From: an uncultured Clostridia bacterium
GTDB taxonomy: Bacteria > Bacillota > Clostridia > RGIG6154
NCBI GenBank assembly: GCA_934446135.1
Contig: CAKSDT010000007.1
Coordinates: 1-28,939 of the forward strand
Direction of reading: 5' to 3'
Length of the DNA stretch: 28,939 nucleotides
Below are positions 14,875 through 22,330 of the stretch, one piece after another; within the stretch, counting starts at the first letter, position 1; every line of letters starts with the position of its first letter. A program made the position numbers and the translations under genes. Under the pieces are notes generated by a model. The model was not told where the DNA came from. It did no database searches and saw only the letters and a program-made list of their open reading frames with translations.

Positions 14875-16025
14875 AAAGAATTTTTCTTATTGTACTTGAC
14901 AGTTTGGGCGTAGGTTTTATGCCCGATGCAGAAAATTTTGGTGACAAAGGAGCATTTACACTAAAAAGCCTTTATAATACCGGAAAACTAGATATTCCTA
15001 CTCTAAGGAGCCTTGGTATAGGAAACATCCAAGGGTTGGAATTTTTGGGGGAAACTCATAGTAATAAATCTGCGGTTTGCAAACTTTCAGAAAAGTCGGC
15101 AGGTAAGGATTCTACAATAGGACATTGGGAAATTGCCGGGATTGTGTCTCAAAAACCGCTTCCTGTTTTTAAAGACGGATTTCCTGACGGTGTTATTAAT
15201 GAGTTTGAAGAGAAAACCGGCAGAAAAGTTTTATGCAACCGACCGTATTCCGGTACTGAGGTTATAAAAGACTATGGAGAAGAACATATAAAAACAGGAA
15301 AACTTATAGTTTATACTTCAGCCGACAGTGTTTTTCAAATTGCAGCCCATGAAGATGTTGTACCTGTAGAACAACTTTGGAATTACTGCAAGATTGCAAG
15401 GAAAATACTAAGCGGTGAAAATGCAGTCGGCAGGGTTATTGCAAGACCGTTTATAGGAACACCGGGAAATTTTGTAAGAACCTCAAACCGAAAAGACTTT
15501 TCTCTCGAACCTACCGGTGTTACCATTCTTGACAAACTTAAGGAAAATGGACTTGATGTTATATCTATCGGAAAAATATATGACTTATTTGCCGGGAGGG
15601 GAATAACCGAGAGTTATCACACAGATTCAAATGGCGACGGTATGAATAAACTCGCAATTCTTTCAAAAAAGAGTTTTAACGGACTTTTGTTCGCAAACCT
15701 TGTTGACTTTGATACTGTTTACGGTCACAGAAACAACGCCGAAGGGTATGCACTTGCGTTGAATAAGTTTGATATTTGGCTGAAAACATTTTTGCCAGTT
15801 CTTAGTGAAAATGATATTTTGATGATTACTGCAGATCACGGATGCGACCCCGGAGATATATCAACTGACCATACAAGGGAGTATATACCACTTATTGTGT
15901 ACGGTAACGGGATATGCAGAAAAAATCTCGGAATAAGAAACGGATTTTCCGATATTGGTGCAACAATTCTTGATATGTTTGATATAGAGCCGTTTGAGGG
16001 GAAGAGTTTTTTAGGAGAGTTATAA
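14871..16025 (+). CDS. deoB: Phosphopentomutase
   Basis: The 384-residue enzyme of the alkaline-phosphatase superfamily interconverts (deoxy)ribose-1-phosphate and 5-phosphate, supplying the DeoC substrate. Metal-binding segments are FLIVLDSLGVG at the N-terminus, KDSTIGHWEIAG carrying the phosphorylated Thr region, and TADHGCDPG and STDHTREYIPL near the C-terminus. The length is typical (about 390). The start codon overlaps the deoC stop; the end of the gene supplies the ribosome binding site (TAGGAGAG) for the GIY-YIG gene. Confidence 0.96.
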   Translation: MKRIFLIVLDSLGVGFMPDAENFGDKGAFTLKSLYNTGKLDIPTLRSLGIGNIQGLEFLGETHSNKSAVCKLSEKSAGKDSTIGHWEIAGIVSQKPLPVFKDGFPDGVINEFEEKTGRKVLCNRPYSGTEVIKDYGEEHIKTGKLIVYTSADSVFQIAAHEDVVPVEQLWNYCKIARKILSGENAVGRVIARPFIGTPGNFVRTSNRKDFSLEPTGVTILDKLKENGLDVISIGKIYDLFAGRGITESYHTDSNGDGMNKLAILSKKSFNGLLFANLVDFDTVYGHRNNAEGYALALNKFDIWLKTFLPVLSENDILMITADHGCDPGDISTDHTREYIPLIVYGNGICRKNLGIRNGFSDIGATILDMFDIEPFEGKSFLGEL

Positions 16026-16026
16026 T

Positions 16027-16293
16027 ATGTATTATGTTTATTTGCTTATGTGCAGTGATAACTCTATTTACTGTGGTATTACTGACAATCTTGAAAAAAG
16101 ATTAAAGACACATAATAATGCAAAAGGTGCTAAGTACACAAGAACAAGACTCCCGGTAAGACTTATGTATTCCGAAACTGCTGAGAATAAAAGTGCAGCA
16201 CTTAAAAGGGAGTATGAAATAAAAAAGTATTCAAGAAAGAAAAAGTTAGAACTTATAAACAAAGATGTTCTTTTATCCGAAAACTTAAAATAA
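16027..16293 (+). CDS. GIY-YIG nuclease-fold protein (YhbQ/UPF0213-like)
   Basis: The 88-residue single-domain protein starts YYVYLLMCSDNSIYCGITDNLEKRLKTH, where YVY and YCG fill the GIY and YIG positions. RTRLPVRLMYSE and the helix with E-YEIKKYSRKKK follow. It fits the small stand-alone YhbQ/UrpB-like group, whose cellular role is poorly defined and often described as DNA-damage related. It is not part of a homing endonuclease. The ribosome binding site lies in the end of deoB, 2 nt upstream of the gene. Confidence 0.88.
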   Translation: MYYVYLLMCSDNSIYCGITDNLEKRLKTHNNAKGAKYTRTRLPVRLMYSETAENKSAALKREYEIKKYSRKKKLELINKDVLLSENLK

Positions 16294-16333
16294 AAGATGC
16301 TTTAATATAAAAATTACAAAGGAGAGTAAGTTT

Positions 16334-17836
16334 ATGGCAATTTATATCAATGAACCTTCACACACATTTAATGAGTATCTACTCATTCCCGGATATTCGT
16401 CAGACGAATGTATACCGGCAAATGTTTCTCTTAAAACACCTTTGGTTAAGTTTAAAAAAGGTGAGGAATGTGAAATAACAATGAATATTCCTATGGTGTC
16501 TGCGATTATGCAGTCTGTATCAGGTGAAAAACTCGCAGTTGCTCTTGCAAAAGAAGGCGGAATATCTTTTATTTACGGTTCTCAGTCCGTAGAAGATGAA
16601 GCAAAAATGGTTGCAAAAGCAAAGGCTAATAAGGCCGGATTTGTTAGGAGTGAACTTAATGTAAAACCTGATATGACATTGGGTGATATTTTGAAGTTAA
16701 AAGAAGAAACAGGTCATTCAACGGTTGCTGTAACAGATGACGGAACTGCTGAGGGAAAACTTCTCGGAATTGTTACAAGCCGTGATTACAGAATAAGCCG
16801 TATGAGCCTCGAAGATAAAGTTGATACATTTATGACTCCTCTGGATAAGGTTATTTATGCCGAGGAGGGTGTAACATTAAGTGAGGCAAATGATATTATC
16901 TGGGATAATAAACTAAACTCACTCCCTATAGTAGATAAAAATGGCAAAATGATGTATTTTGTCTTTAGAAAAGATTATGAATCTCATAAAAATCATCCCA
17001 ATGAAATTCTTGACAAAAACAAGCGTTATGTTGTGGGAGCGGGAATTAACACAAGAGATTATGAAGAAAGGGTGCCGGCTCTCGTTGAAGCAGGTGCTGA
17101 TGTTTTGTGCATAGACTCCTCTGAAGGATTTTCTATGTGGCAGAAAAAAACAATTGATTTTATTCGTGCAAGATACGGTGATTCTGTAAAAGTAGGTGCA
17201 GGAAATGTTGTTGACAGAGACGGATTTTTGTACCTTGCAGAATGTGGTGCCGATTTTGTTAAAGTTGGAATCGGCGGCGGTTCTATTTGCATAACCAGAG
17301 AAACCAAGGGTATAGGCAGAGGTCAGGCAACTGCACTTATAGAAGTATGTAAAGCCAGGGACGAATATTTTGAAAAAACAGGTATATATGTTCCCGTTTG
17401 TTCGGACGGCGGTATCGTTCACGACCACCATATAACACTTGCTCTTGCGATGGGAGCCGATTTTGTTATGCTCGGCAGGTATTTTGCAAGATTTGACGAA
17501 AGCCCGACAAATAAAGTTATGGTTAACGGAAGTTATGTTAAAGAATATTGGGGAGAGGGATCTAACAGAGCAAGAAACTGGCAAAGATATGATTTAGGCG
17601 GTGACAGAAAACTTTCTTTTGAAGAAGGTGTTGACTCATATGTTCCATATGCAGGACCGCTAAAGGATAATGTTCAGAAAACTTTGAGCAAAGTTAAATC
17701 TACTATGTGCAACTGCGGAGCCTTAACAATCAAGGAACTTCAGGAAAAAGCAAAGATAACTCTTGTTTCGGCAACAAGTATATTGGAAGGCGGAGCACAT
17801 GATGTTATTCAGAAAGAAAGTTCAACAGCAAAGTAA
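16334..17836 (+). CDS. guaB: IMP dehydrogenase, resembling the Tritrichomonas enzyme
   Basis: The 500-residue enzyme oxidises IMP to XMP with NAD+, the committed step to guanine nucleotides. The (beta/alpha)8 barrel is split by a CBS pair at about 105-220. The catalytic Cys319 sits in GGGSICITRETKGIGRGQ; the flap dyad R418-Y419 is in NWQRYDLGG; SDGGI lies near 357-361 and the C-terminus is GGAHDVIQKE. Segments such as HTFNEYLLIPG, YWGEGS-RARNWQRYDLGG and STMCNCGALTI match my memory of the Tritrichomonas foetus IMPDH, even in residue numbering, rather than the usual B. subtilis/E. coli type. GGAGAG precedes the ATG. No guanine riboswitch is visible in the 40-nt upstream gap. Confidence 0.95.
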   Translation: MAIYINEPSHTFNEYLLIPGYSSDECIPANVSLKTPLVKFKKGEECEITMNIPMVSAIMQSVSGEKLAVALAKEGGISFIYGSQSVEDEAKMVAKAKANKAGFVRSELNVKPDMTLGDILKLKEETGHSTVAVTDDGTAEGKLLGIVTSRDYRISRMSLEDKVDTFMTPLDKVIYAEEGVTLSEANDIIWDNKLNSLPIVDKNGKMMYFVFRKDYESHKNHPNEILDKNKRYVVGAGINTRDYEERVPALVEAGADVLCIDSSEGFSMWQKKTIDFIRARYGDSVKVGAGNVVDRDGFLYLAECGADFVKVGIGGGSICITRETKGIGRGQATALIEVCKARDEYFEKTGIYVPVCSDGGIVHDHHITLALAMGADFVMLGRYFARFDESPTNKVMVNGSYVKEYWGEGSNRARNWQRYDLGGDRKLSFEEGVDSYVPYAGPLKDNVQKTLSKVKSTMCNCGALTIKELQEKAKITLVSATSILEGGAHDVIQKESSTAK

Positions 17837-17861
17837 GAAAATGTGAAATTTTTATGATATA

Positions 17862-17890
17862 TTGACTTTGATTTAAAGTTAATGTATAAT
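17862..17890 (+). promoter_or_regulatory. Promoter of the LCP gene
   Basis: TTGACT (17862-17867), 17-bp spacer, TATAAT (17885-17890) preceded by TG at the extended -10 position. Confidence 0.75.
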
Positions 17891-17947
17891 CATATTTGGT
17901 TGGTTTGATTTTACATATGTTGATTATAGATTTCAGAGGTGCATAAG

Positions 17948-18799
17948 TTGAATAAAAAAGTGTTTTTTAAGACTTTCGGCATAACGACAGTAATATTGCT
18001 CGCTGTTATAGGGGCCTTGTTTTACTGGATGCTTCATGCGTCGATCGGACATGTTGAAGATATCGAAGAACTTGATAGAGTGCTTCCTGATGGAAATCAG
18101 AATATAGTTGTTTTTGGCACTGATAAAGAAGGATTAAGATCTGATGTAGTTATGATATTTTCTGTCGACCCCGAGGAGAATTGCGTAAATATTATGTCAA
18201 TTCCCAGGGATACAAAAATATATATAGGCAATGAGGCACAAAAATTTAATGCGGCACTTGCAATAGGTAAGGAAAATCTTGCAGTGCGAAAAGTTAAAGA
18301 ATTAACCTGGATGGCTATTCACGACTATGTTACACTTAATTTTGATGCAGTTGAAACGATAATAGATGCTTTGGGCGGGGTAGACTATAATGTTCCGCAA
18401 AATATGAATTATGAAGATCCTGTTCAAGACCTTTATATTCACCTTAAGGCAGGAGAACAGCATTTGGACGGAGAGCATGCACTGCAACTTTTGAGGTTCA
18501 GGAAGTACGCAATGGCTGATATCAAAAGAACAGAAGTTCAGCGTGATTTTATAAAAGCCTGCTTTGAACAAAAGTTCAATGCAAGATATATAGCAAAGAT
18601 TCCTGAAATATATGGGGCTGTAGATAAAAATGTCAAAACAAGTTTAACACTTGCAGAGGCTATGAGTTATGTAACTATAGTTAAGTCTATGAAAAACGGT
18701 GGAGTTCATTCATACGAATTTCCATATGATATAAGCGGGGGCTTTGTTGTTCCCAGACAGGCAGAACTTAAAGATATAGTAGAAAAACATTTTAAATAA
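17948..18799 (+). CDS. LytR-CpsA-Psr (LCP) family cell-wall ligase
   Basis: The 283-residue protein has a short cytosolic N-terminus, one membrane helix (about 7-28) and an extracellular LCP domain. Typical segments are NIVVFGTDK...RSDVVMIFSVDP, VNIMSIPRDTKIYIG and LNFDAVETIIDALGGVDYNVPQ, then LDGEHALQLLRFRKY, with the Arg residues that bind polyprenyl pyrophosphate. LCP enzymes transfer glycopolymers from lipid carriers onto peptidoglycan; the polymer here is unknown. TTG 17948 is chosen because AGAGGTG ends 6 nt upstream; GTG 17939 lies inside that site. It has its own promoter and is a single-gene unit. Confidence 0.92.
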   Translation: MNKKVFFKTFGITTVILLAVIGALFYWMLHASIGHVEDIEELDRVLPDGNQNIVVFGTDKEGLRSDVVMIFSVDPEENCVNIMSIPRDTKIYIGNEAQKFNAALAIGKENLAVRKVKELTWMAIHDYVTLNFDAVETIIDALGGVDYNVPQNMNYEDPVQDLYIHLKAGEQHLDGEHALQLLRFRKYAMADIKRTEVQRDFIKACFEQKFNARYIAKIPEIYGAVDKNVKTSLTLAEAMSYVTIVKSMKNGGVHSYEFPYDISGGFVVPRQAELKDIVEKHFK

Positions 18800-18805
18800 A
18801 AAGAC

Positions 18806-18840
18806 GGCGAATTGGTTTATTTTACCTTTTCGCCTTTAAT
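18806..18840 (+). terminator. Possible terminator after the LCP gene
   Basis: GGCGAA (18806-18811) pairs with TTCGCC (18829-18834), with inner GGT/ACC pairing, followed by TTTAATTT. The T-run is short. Confidence 0.45.
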
Positions 18841-18853
18841 TTGCAAAAAAATG

Positions 18854-18882
18854 TTGATTTACGCCAAATTTTGTGGTAGAAT
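18854..18882 (+). promoter_or_regulatory. Promoter of the cobalamin-riboswitch operon
   Basis: TTGATT (18854-18859), 17-bp spacer, TAGAAT (18877-18882), placed about 25-30 nt upstream of the riboswitch. Confidence 0.7.
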
Positions 18883-18904
18883 TTGCTCAGTAAATTAAAT
18901 AATC

Positions 18905-19125
18905 ACACAAAGTGTCATTTACACCTTAAATGGTATGAATGGTGAAAAGGGAAACAGGTGCGAATCCTGTACGATACCAGTCGCTGTATGCACATATTTG
19001 TTTTGTGTTTTGACGAAAGTCGGTCATTGGGAAACTGAGAAGGCTTATGCAAAACTTTGAAATATTTCAAATGTGCAAGTCAGAAGACCTGCTTTGATGT
19101 CCGCCGTAAAGCAAAGTTTGCAGGT
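18905..19125 (+). promoter_or_regulatory. Cobalamin (B12) riboswitch aptamer
   Basis: The conserved core GGTGAAAAGGGAAACAGGTG (18941-18960) with GCGAATCCTG and the B12 box AAGTCAGAAGACCTGC (19077-19092) are present in the correct order and spacing. TGGTAT (18931-18936) can pair with ATACCA further downstream. This RNA senses adenosyl- or other cobalamins and reduces expression when B12 is plentiful. ACCTGC of the B12 box (19087-19092) is also perfectly complementary to GCAGGT at 19120-19125, which could link ligand state to the downstream fold. It occupies most of the 458-nt gap between the LCP gene and the first operon gene. Confidence 0.95.
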
Positions 19126-19202
19126 GTGACAGAATTCTGCACATATTGGCTTTTTACAAGGCCTTGTTTTTGTGTGCATTAATTTGTGAGTTTCACAGAA
19201 AT

Positions 19203-19242
19203 ACTGCTGTGGTAGAATTAAAAATTCTGCCGCAGTTTTTTT
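19203..19242 (+). terminator. Riboswitch-controlled attenuator terminator
   Basis: The arms CTGC...GGTAGAAT (19204-19218) and ATTCTGCC-GCAG (19224-19235) form a stem with a small TGT bulge and a TAAAA loop, followed by TTTTTTT. It lies 15 nt before the first ATG. A second copy of AATTCTGC at 19133-19140 could compete for the 5' arm, suggesting transcription attenuation. Confidence 0.85.
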
Positions 19243-19257
19243 GAGAGGGGAAAATAT

Positions 19258-20295
19258 ATGAAGAAACTATTGTCGGTTTTTATAACTTTAATATTTCTTA
19301 TTATGCCTTTAAACGCATTTTCAGAAGATTTTGACGGAATTATTTCAGAAACATCAAAACATATTTTAACGGAAACGATAAACCCTGCTGTATCGTCAAT
19401 AGGCGGCGAATGGGCAGTTGTGGGATTGGCAAGGTATAATTATTCCGAAAACAGTGATTTTTTTGATAAATATTTAAATAATCTTCAAACTGTTTTATGT
19501 GAAAAAGGAGGAATACTTCATAAACGGAAGTATACCGAGTATTCGAGAGTTGTTCTTGCACTTACATCTATAGGCAAAAACCCCGAAAACATTTTTGGGT
19601 TTAATCTTTTAATGCCTTTGGCAGACTTTGACAAAACAATATGGCAGGGCACAAACGGTCCGTGTTGGGCACTTATTGCTTTAGACAGCGGTGATTATGA
19701 TATTCCGGATAATCCGGAGGTTAAAACCCGTGCAACAAGAAAAATGTATGTTGATAAACTTTTGTCACTCCAAAACAGTGACGGCGGATGGGGACTTTCC
19801 TCAAATTCAGATTCGGATATAGATATTACCGCGATGGTTTTAACGGCACTTTCAAAATATAAAAATCAAGATGAGGTTGCAGAATCTATAAATTCCGGTC
19901 TTTTGTATTTGTCTTTAAATCAAAACCAAAGCGGCGGTTTTTCGGTCTGGGGAAATGAAAATTCAGAAAGTGCCTCACAAGTTATTGTTGCACTTAATTC
20001 ACTTGAAATTTCTCTTGATGATGAAAGATTTGTTAAAAACGGAAATACAGTTTTATCAAACCTTTTAACATTTTATGACGGTAAAGGCGGATTTTTGCAT
20101 ACAAAAGACGGCATTACTAATCAAATGGCTACGGAACAAGCATTCTATGCTTTGGTTTCTGTAAAAAGGTCAAATGACGGAATGAACAACCTTTATGATA
20201 TGACGGATACTAAGCCCCCTTTTTGGGATGTTGATGATGGCCCGTCAAAAGAAAAAATAGAGATGTTGTATAATAATAAAGTGATAAGCGGATAG
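19258..20295 (+). CDS. Secreted transcobalamin-alpha-like barrel protein, SLH anchor cut off
   Basis: The 345-residue open part begins with a signal peptide (MKKLLSVFITLIFLIMPLNAFSE). It continues with alpha/alpha-barrel repeats of the prenyltransferase/squalene-cyclase type: LLSLQNSDGGWGLSSNSDSDIDITAMVLTAL (two partly overlapping blocks), LNQNQSGGFSVWGNENSESASQVIVAL and GKGGFLHTKDGITNQMATEQAFYALV. This is the fold of the alpha domain of transcobalamin and intrinsic factor, and a B12 riboswitch directly precedes the gene. I infer a surface cobalamin or corrinoid binder. At the C-terminus a first SLH module starts (FWDVDDGPSKEKIEMLYNNKVISG) and is cut by TAG TAA at 20293-20298. GAGAGGGG precedes the ATG. 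Enzymatic prenyltransferase activity is unlikely for a secreted protein. Confidence 0.83.
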   Translation: MKKLLSVFITLIFLIMPLNAFSEDFDGIISETSKHILTETINPAVSSIGGEWAVVGLARYNYSENSDFFDKYLNNLQTVLCEKGGILHKRKYTEYSRVVLALTSIGKNPENIFGFNLLMPLADFDKTIWQGTNGPCWALIALDSGDYDIPDNPEVKTRATRKMYVDKLLSLQNSDGGWGLSSNSDSDIDITAMVLTALSKYKNQDEVAESINSGLLYLSLNQNQSGGFSVWGNENSESASQVIVALNSLEISLDDERFVKNGNTVLSNLLTFYDGKGGFLHTKDGITNQMATEQAFYALVSVKRSNDGMNNLYDMTDTKPPFWDVDDGPSKEKIEMLYNNKVISG

Positions 20296-20757
20296 TAAAA
20301 AGGTGTTTTTGTGCCAAAATCATTTATGACGCGTGCTGAATTTGCAACAATAGTTACAAAAGCACTTAATCTTGAAGTTCAGGAAACAAAAATTTTTGAT
20401 GATGTATCTGAAAATGATTGGTATTTCAAATAAATCTCTGCGGCTTATAAAAACGGTATAGTAAACGGTGTTTCGGATAAAGAATTTAATCCAAACGGAT
20501 TAATTACCCGTGAAGAAGCCTGCGTTATGCTTAAAAGAGCGTCGCTTACAGTCGGAATGAAAGAAGAAGGTAATTTTGAAAAGAGTTTTTCCGATTTTGG
20601 AAGTGCCTCGGAATGGGCAAAAAGCGGAATAATGTTTTGTATAAGTAATAATATTCTTGAAAAAAGCGGACAACTTTTAAATCCGGGGGAAACTGTAAAC
20701 CGTGAAGAAATAGCTGTTATGATTTATAATATGCTTCATTTTGCAAAACTGATTTAG
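20296..20757 (+). pseudogene. In-frame SLH-module remainder behind nonsense codons
   Basis: This stretch continues the frame of the preceding barrel gene exactly, with no indel, but is blocked by TAA at 20296 (right after TAG at 20293) and TAA at 20431. Between and after the stops it encodes good SLH sequence: GVFVPKSFMTRAEFATIVTKAL, FDDVSENDWYFK-stop-ISAAYKNGIVNGVSDKEFNP with ITREEACVMLKRA, then FSDFGSASEWAKSGIMF...NREEIAVMIYNML, ending at TAG 20757. SLH modules bind secondary cell-wall polymers. Stops at 20293 and 20431 fall where SLH modules usually have Tyr. It is best read as the detached C-terminus of a 499-residue protein; independent translation from within (for example ATG 20527) lacks a good ribosome binding site. 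Confidence 0.75.
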
Positions 20758-20766
20758 GGGATTTTT

Positions 20767-21450
20767 ATGAAAAAATATATAAAACAAATAACAGTAGGAA
20801 CAATAATTTTGATTGCTTTGGTTTGCTCGTATTTTATGTCCGGAAAACCGGTTGCAAACACCGATCAACCTGTTAAGCCGACTGAAAAAACTGAGATACA
20901 GACTGATGTTTCAAAAGACAAAAACGAAATTGAAATTCCAAAGAGCGAAACAAAGGATGAATACAAAACAGACCCTGTTCCCGATGGAAAACCCAAGCCA
21001 CAGGAACCTCAGGAAACAGAGGTTAAACAAAATACACTTGTTTGCACGCTTTCTGTAAGATGTGACACACTATTAAACAATCTTTCTGATATGGAACCTG
21101 AAAAGGCGGAAATTGTGCCTGACGACGGCGTAATATATGCAAAAAGAGAAGTTGAATTTAATGAGGGTGAAAGCGTTTTTGATGTTCTTTTGCGTGAAAT
21201 GAGGAAAAATAATATTCATCTTGAATTTGAAAACACCCCTGTTTACAACAGTGCATACATTGAGGGTATTGCAAATCTTTATGAGTTTGACTGCGGTGAA
21301 CTTTCAGGGTGGATGTATAAGGTCAATGATTGGTTCCCTAACTCCGGATGTTCGAGATATGTGCTTAAAAACGGCGATAAAATTGAATGGGTTTATACAT
21401 GTGATTTGGGTAAAGATGTTGGAGGCGGTTACGAGAAAGATGGACAGTGA
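20767..21450 (+). CDS. Membrane-tethered DUF4430 (transcobalamin beta-like) protein
   Basis: The 227-residue protein has an N-terminal hydrophobic anchor (about 8-25) without a clear cleavage site, a Lys/Glu/Pro-rich linker (about 27-95) and one DUF4430 domain (about 96-218). The domain shows VEFNEGESVFDVLLREM, AYIEGIANLYEFDCGELSGWMYKVNDWFPNSG and LKNGDKIEWVYTCDLGKD. DUF4430 is related to the C-terminal beta domain that caps the ligand in transcobalamin and intrinsic factor. With the riboswitch, the barrel gene and the ECF genes, this suggests a corrinoid-holding protein at the outer membrane face that passes ligand to the importer. AGGGGA precedes the ATG. The gene overlaps the EcfT gene by 11 bp. 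Confidence 0.88.
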   Translation: MKKYIKQITVGTIILIALVCSYFMSGKPVANTDQPVKPTEKTEIQTDVSKDKNEIEIPKSETKDEYKTDPVPDGKPKPQEPQETEVKQNTLVCTLSVRCDTLLNNLSDMEPEKAEIVPDDGVIYAKREVEFNEGESVFDVLLREMRKNNIHLEFENTPVYNSAYIEGIANLYEFDCGELSGWMYKVNDWFPNSGCSRYVLKNGDKIEWVYTCDLGKDVGGGYEKDGQ

Positions 21451-22330
21451 ATTTAAAAAGTATCATCCTTTTGTGAACTTTCTGTATTTTTTCGCAGTAA
21501 TATGTTTTTCAGTTACTGTTATGCACCCGCTGTTTCTTCTGATAAATTGCATTTCGGGTTTTTTGTATTCTGCTTACCTCGGAGGCTTTAAAACTGTAAA
21601 AAGAAATTTTGCGGTATATCTTCCGATTTGTATTTTTACAGCGGCGTTAAATCCGCTTATTAATCACGAAGGAATGACGGTTCTGTTTTATTTTTCAAAC
21701 GGAAATCCGTTTACATTAGAATCCCTTTTATATGGGGTAAGTTCCGCAATGATGCTTTTGGGAACAATAATGTGGTTTTCTTGTCTGAACAAAATAATGA
21801 CTGAGGATAAAATTGTTTATCTTTTCGGAAAGATTACGCCGTCACTTTCCTTAATTGTTTCTATGGTTTTCAGGTTTGTGCCGAATTTTACAAAGAAACT
21901 TAAAAGTGTAATTAATGCAAAAAAAGGGATATGTATAGATAAAAAAAGAAAAAGTTTTATAGCAAGGATTAAAGATGCGGTAAGAATATTTTCAATAATG
22001 GTTACTTGGAGTCTTGAAAATTCCGTTGATACTGCCGATAGTATGAAAAGCAGGGGATACGGATTAAGTGGGAGAACGCATTTTCATAATTTTAAGTTTG
22101 AGAAAAGAGATTTTGCGGTTGTAATTATTATTTTGTTGTTTTTCTTTTATATTTTGGCAGGGTGTTTTTCCGGCGGTGTGTATTTTAAATATTTTCCCAA
22201 ACTGAAAAACGGAGCCTGCGGGCTATACTTTATAAGTCTATCGGTTATATATTTATCACTTTTATTGCTGCCGCTTATAATTGAAATAAAGGAGGTGTTG
22301 ATATGGAAGAAATTAAAGTCAAAAATTTAA
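21440..22330 (+). CDS. ecfT: ECF transporter transmembrane protein EcfT
   Basis: The 296-residue integral membrane protein has several hydrophobic helices in its first 120 residues and again from about 220. Between them are the cytosolic coupling helices, including SLENSVDTADSMKSRGYGLSGRT, which matches the Arg-Gly signature contacting the ATPases. EcfT couples ATP hydrolysis to S-component toppling. The start is ATG 21440 (MDSEFKKYHPF); GGAGG at 21421 is rather distant, and the in-frame ATG 21416 is possible. The gene overlaps the DUF4430 gene upstream by 11 bp and the ATPase gene downstream by 28 bp, indicating tight co-translation. Confidence 0.9.
   Translation: MDSEFKKYHPFVNFLYFFAVICFSVTVMHPLFLLINCISGFLYSAYLGGFKTVKRNFAVYLPICIFTAALNPLINHEGMTVLFYFSNGNPFTLESLLYGVSSAMMLLGTIMWFSCLNKIMTEDKIVYLFGKITPSLSLIVSMVFRFVPNFTKKLKSVINAKKGICIDKKRKSFIARIKDAVRIFSIMVTWSLENSVDTADSMKSRGYGLSGRTHFHNFKFEKRDFAVVIIILLFFFYILAGCFSGGVYFKYFPKLKNGACGLYFISLSVIYLSLLLLPLIIEIKEVLIWKKLKSKI

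Noticed and set aside
16919..17584. A 221-codon open frame antisense to the IMP dehydrogenase gene
   Set aside because: It lies entirely inside a clearly conserved gene, has no recognisable domain and is rich in Cys, Ser and Asn as expected for an antisense shadow.
18905..19125. A guanine, TPP or other riboswitch class
   Set aside because: The GGTGAAAAGGGAAACAGGTG core and B12 box are specific to cobalamin riboswitches.
19258..20295. Prenyltransferase or terpene cyclase enzyme
   Set aside because: The repeats share that fold, but the protein is exported, is headed for SLH anchoring and is controlled by a B12 riboswitch; a ligand-binding barrel fits better.
20293..20433. Stop-codon reassignment (TAA/TAG read as Tyr)
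   Set aside because: Other genes in the window end sensibly at TAA and TAG, including this frame itself at 20757, and the tRNA-Tyr present has the normal GTA anticodon. Nonsense mutation is simpler; local readthrough stays open.
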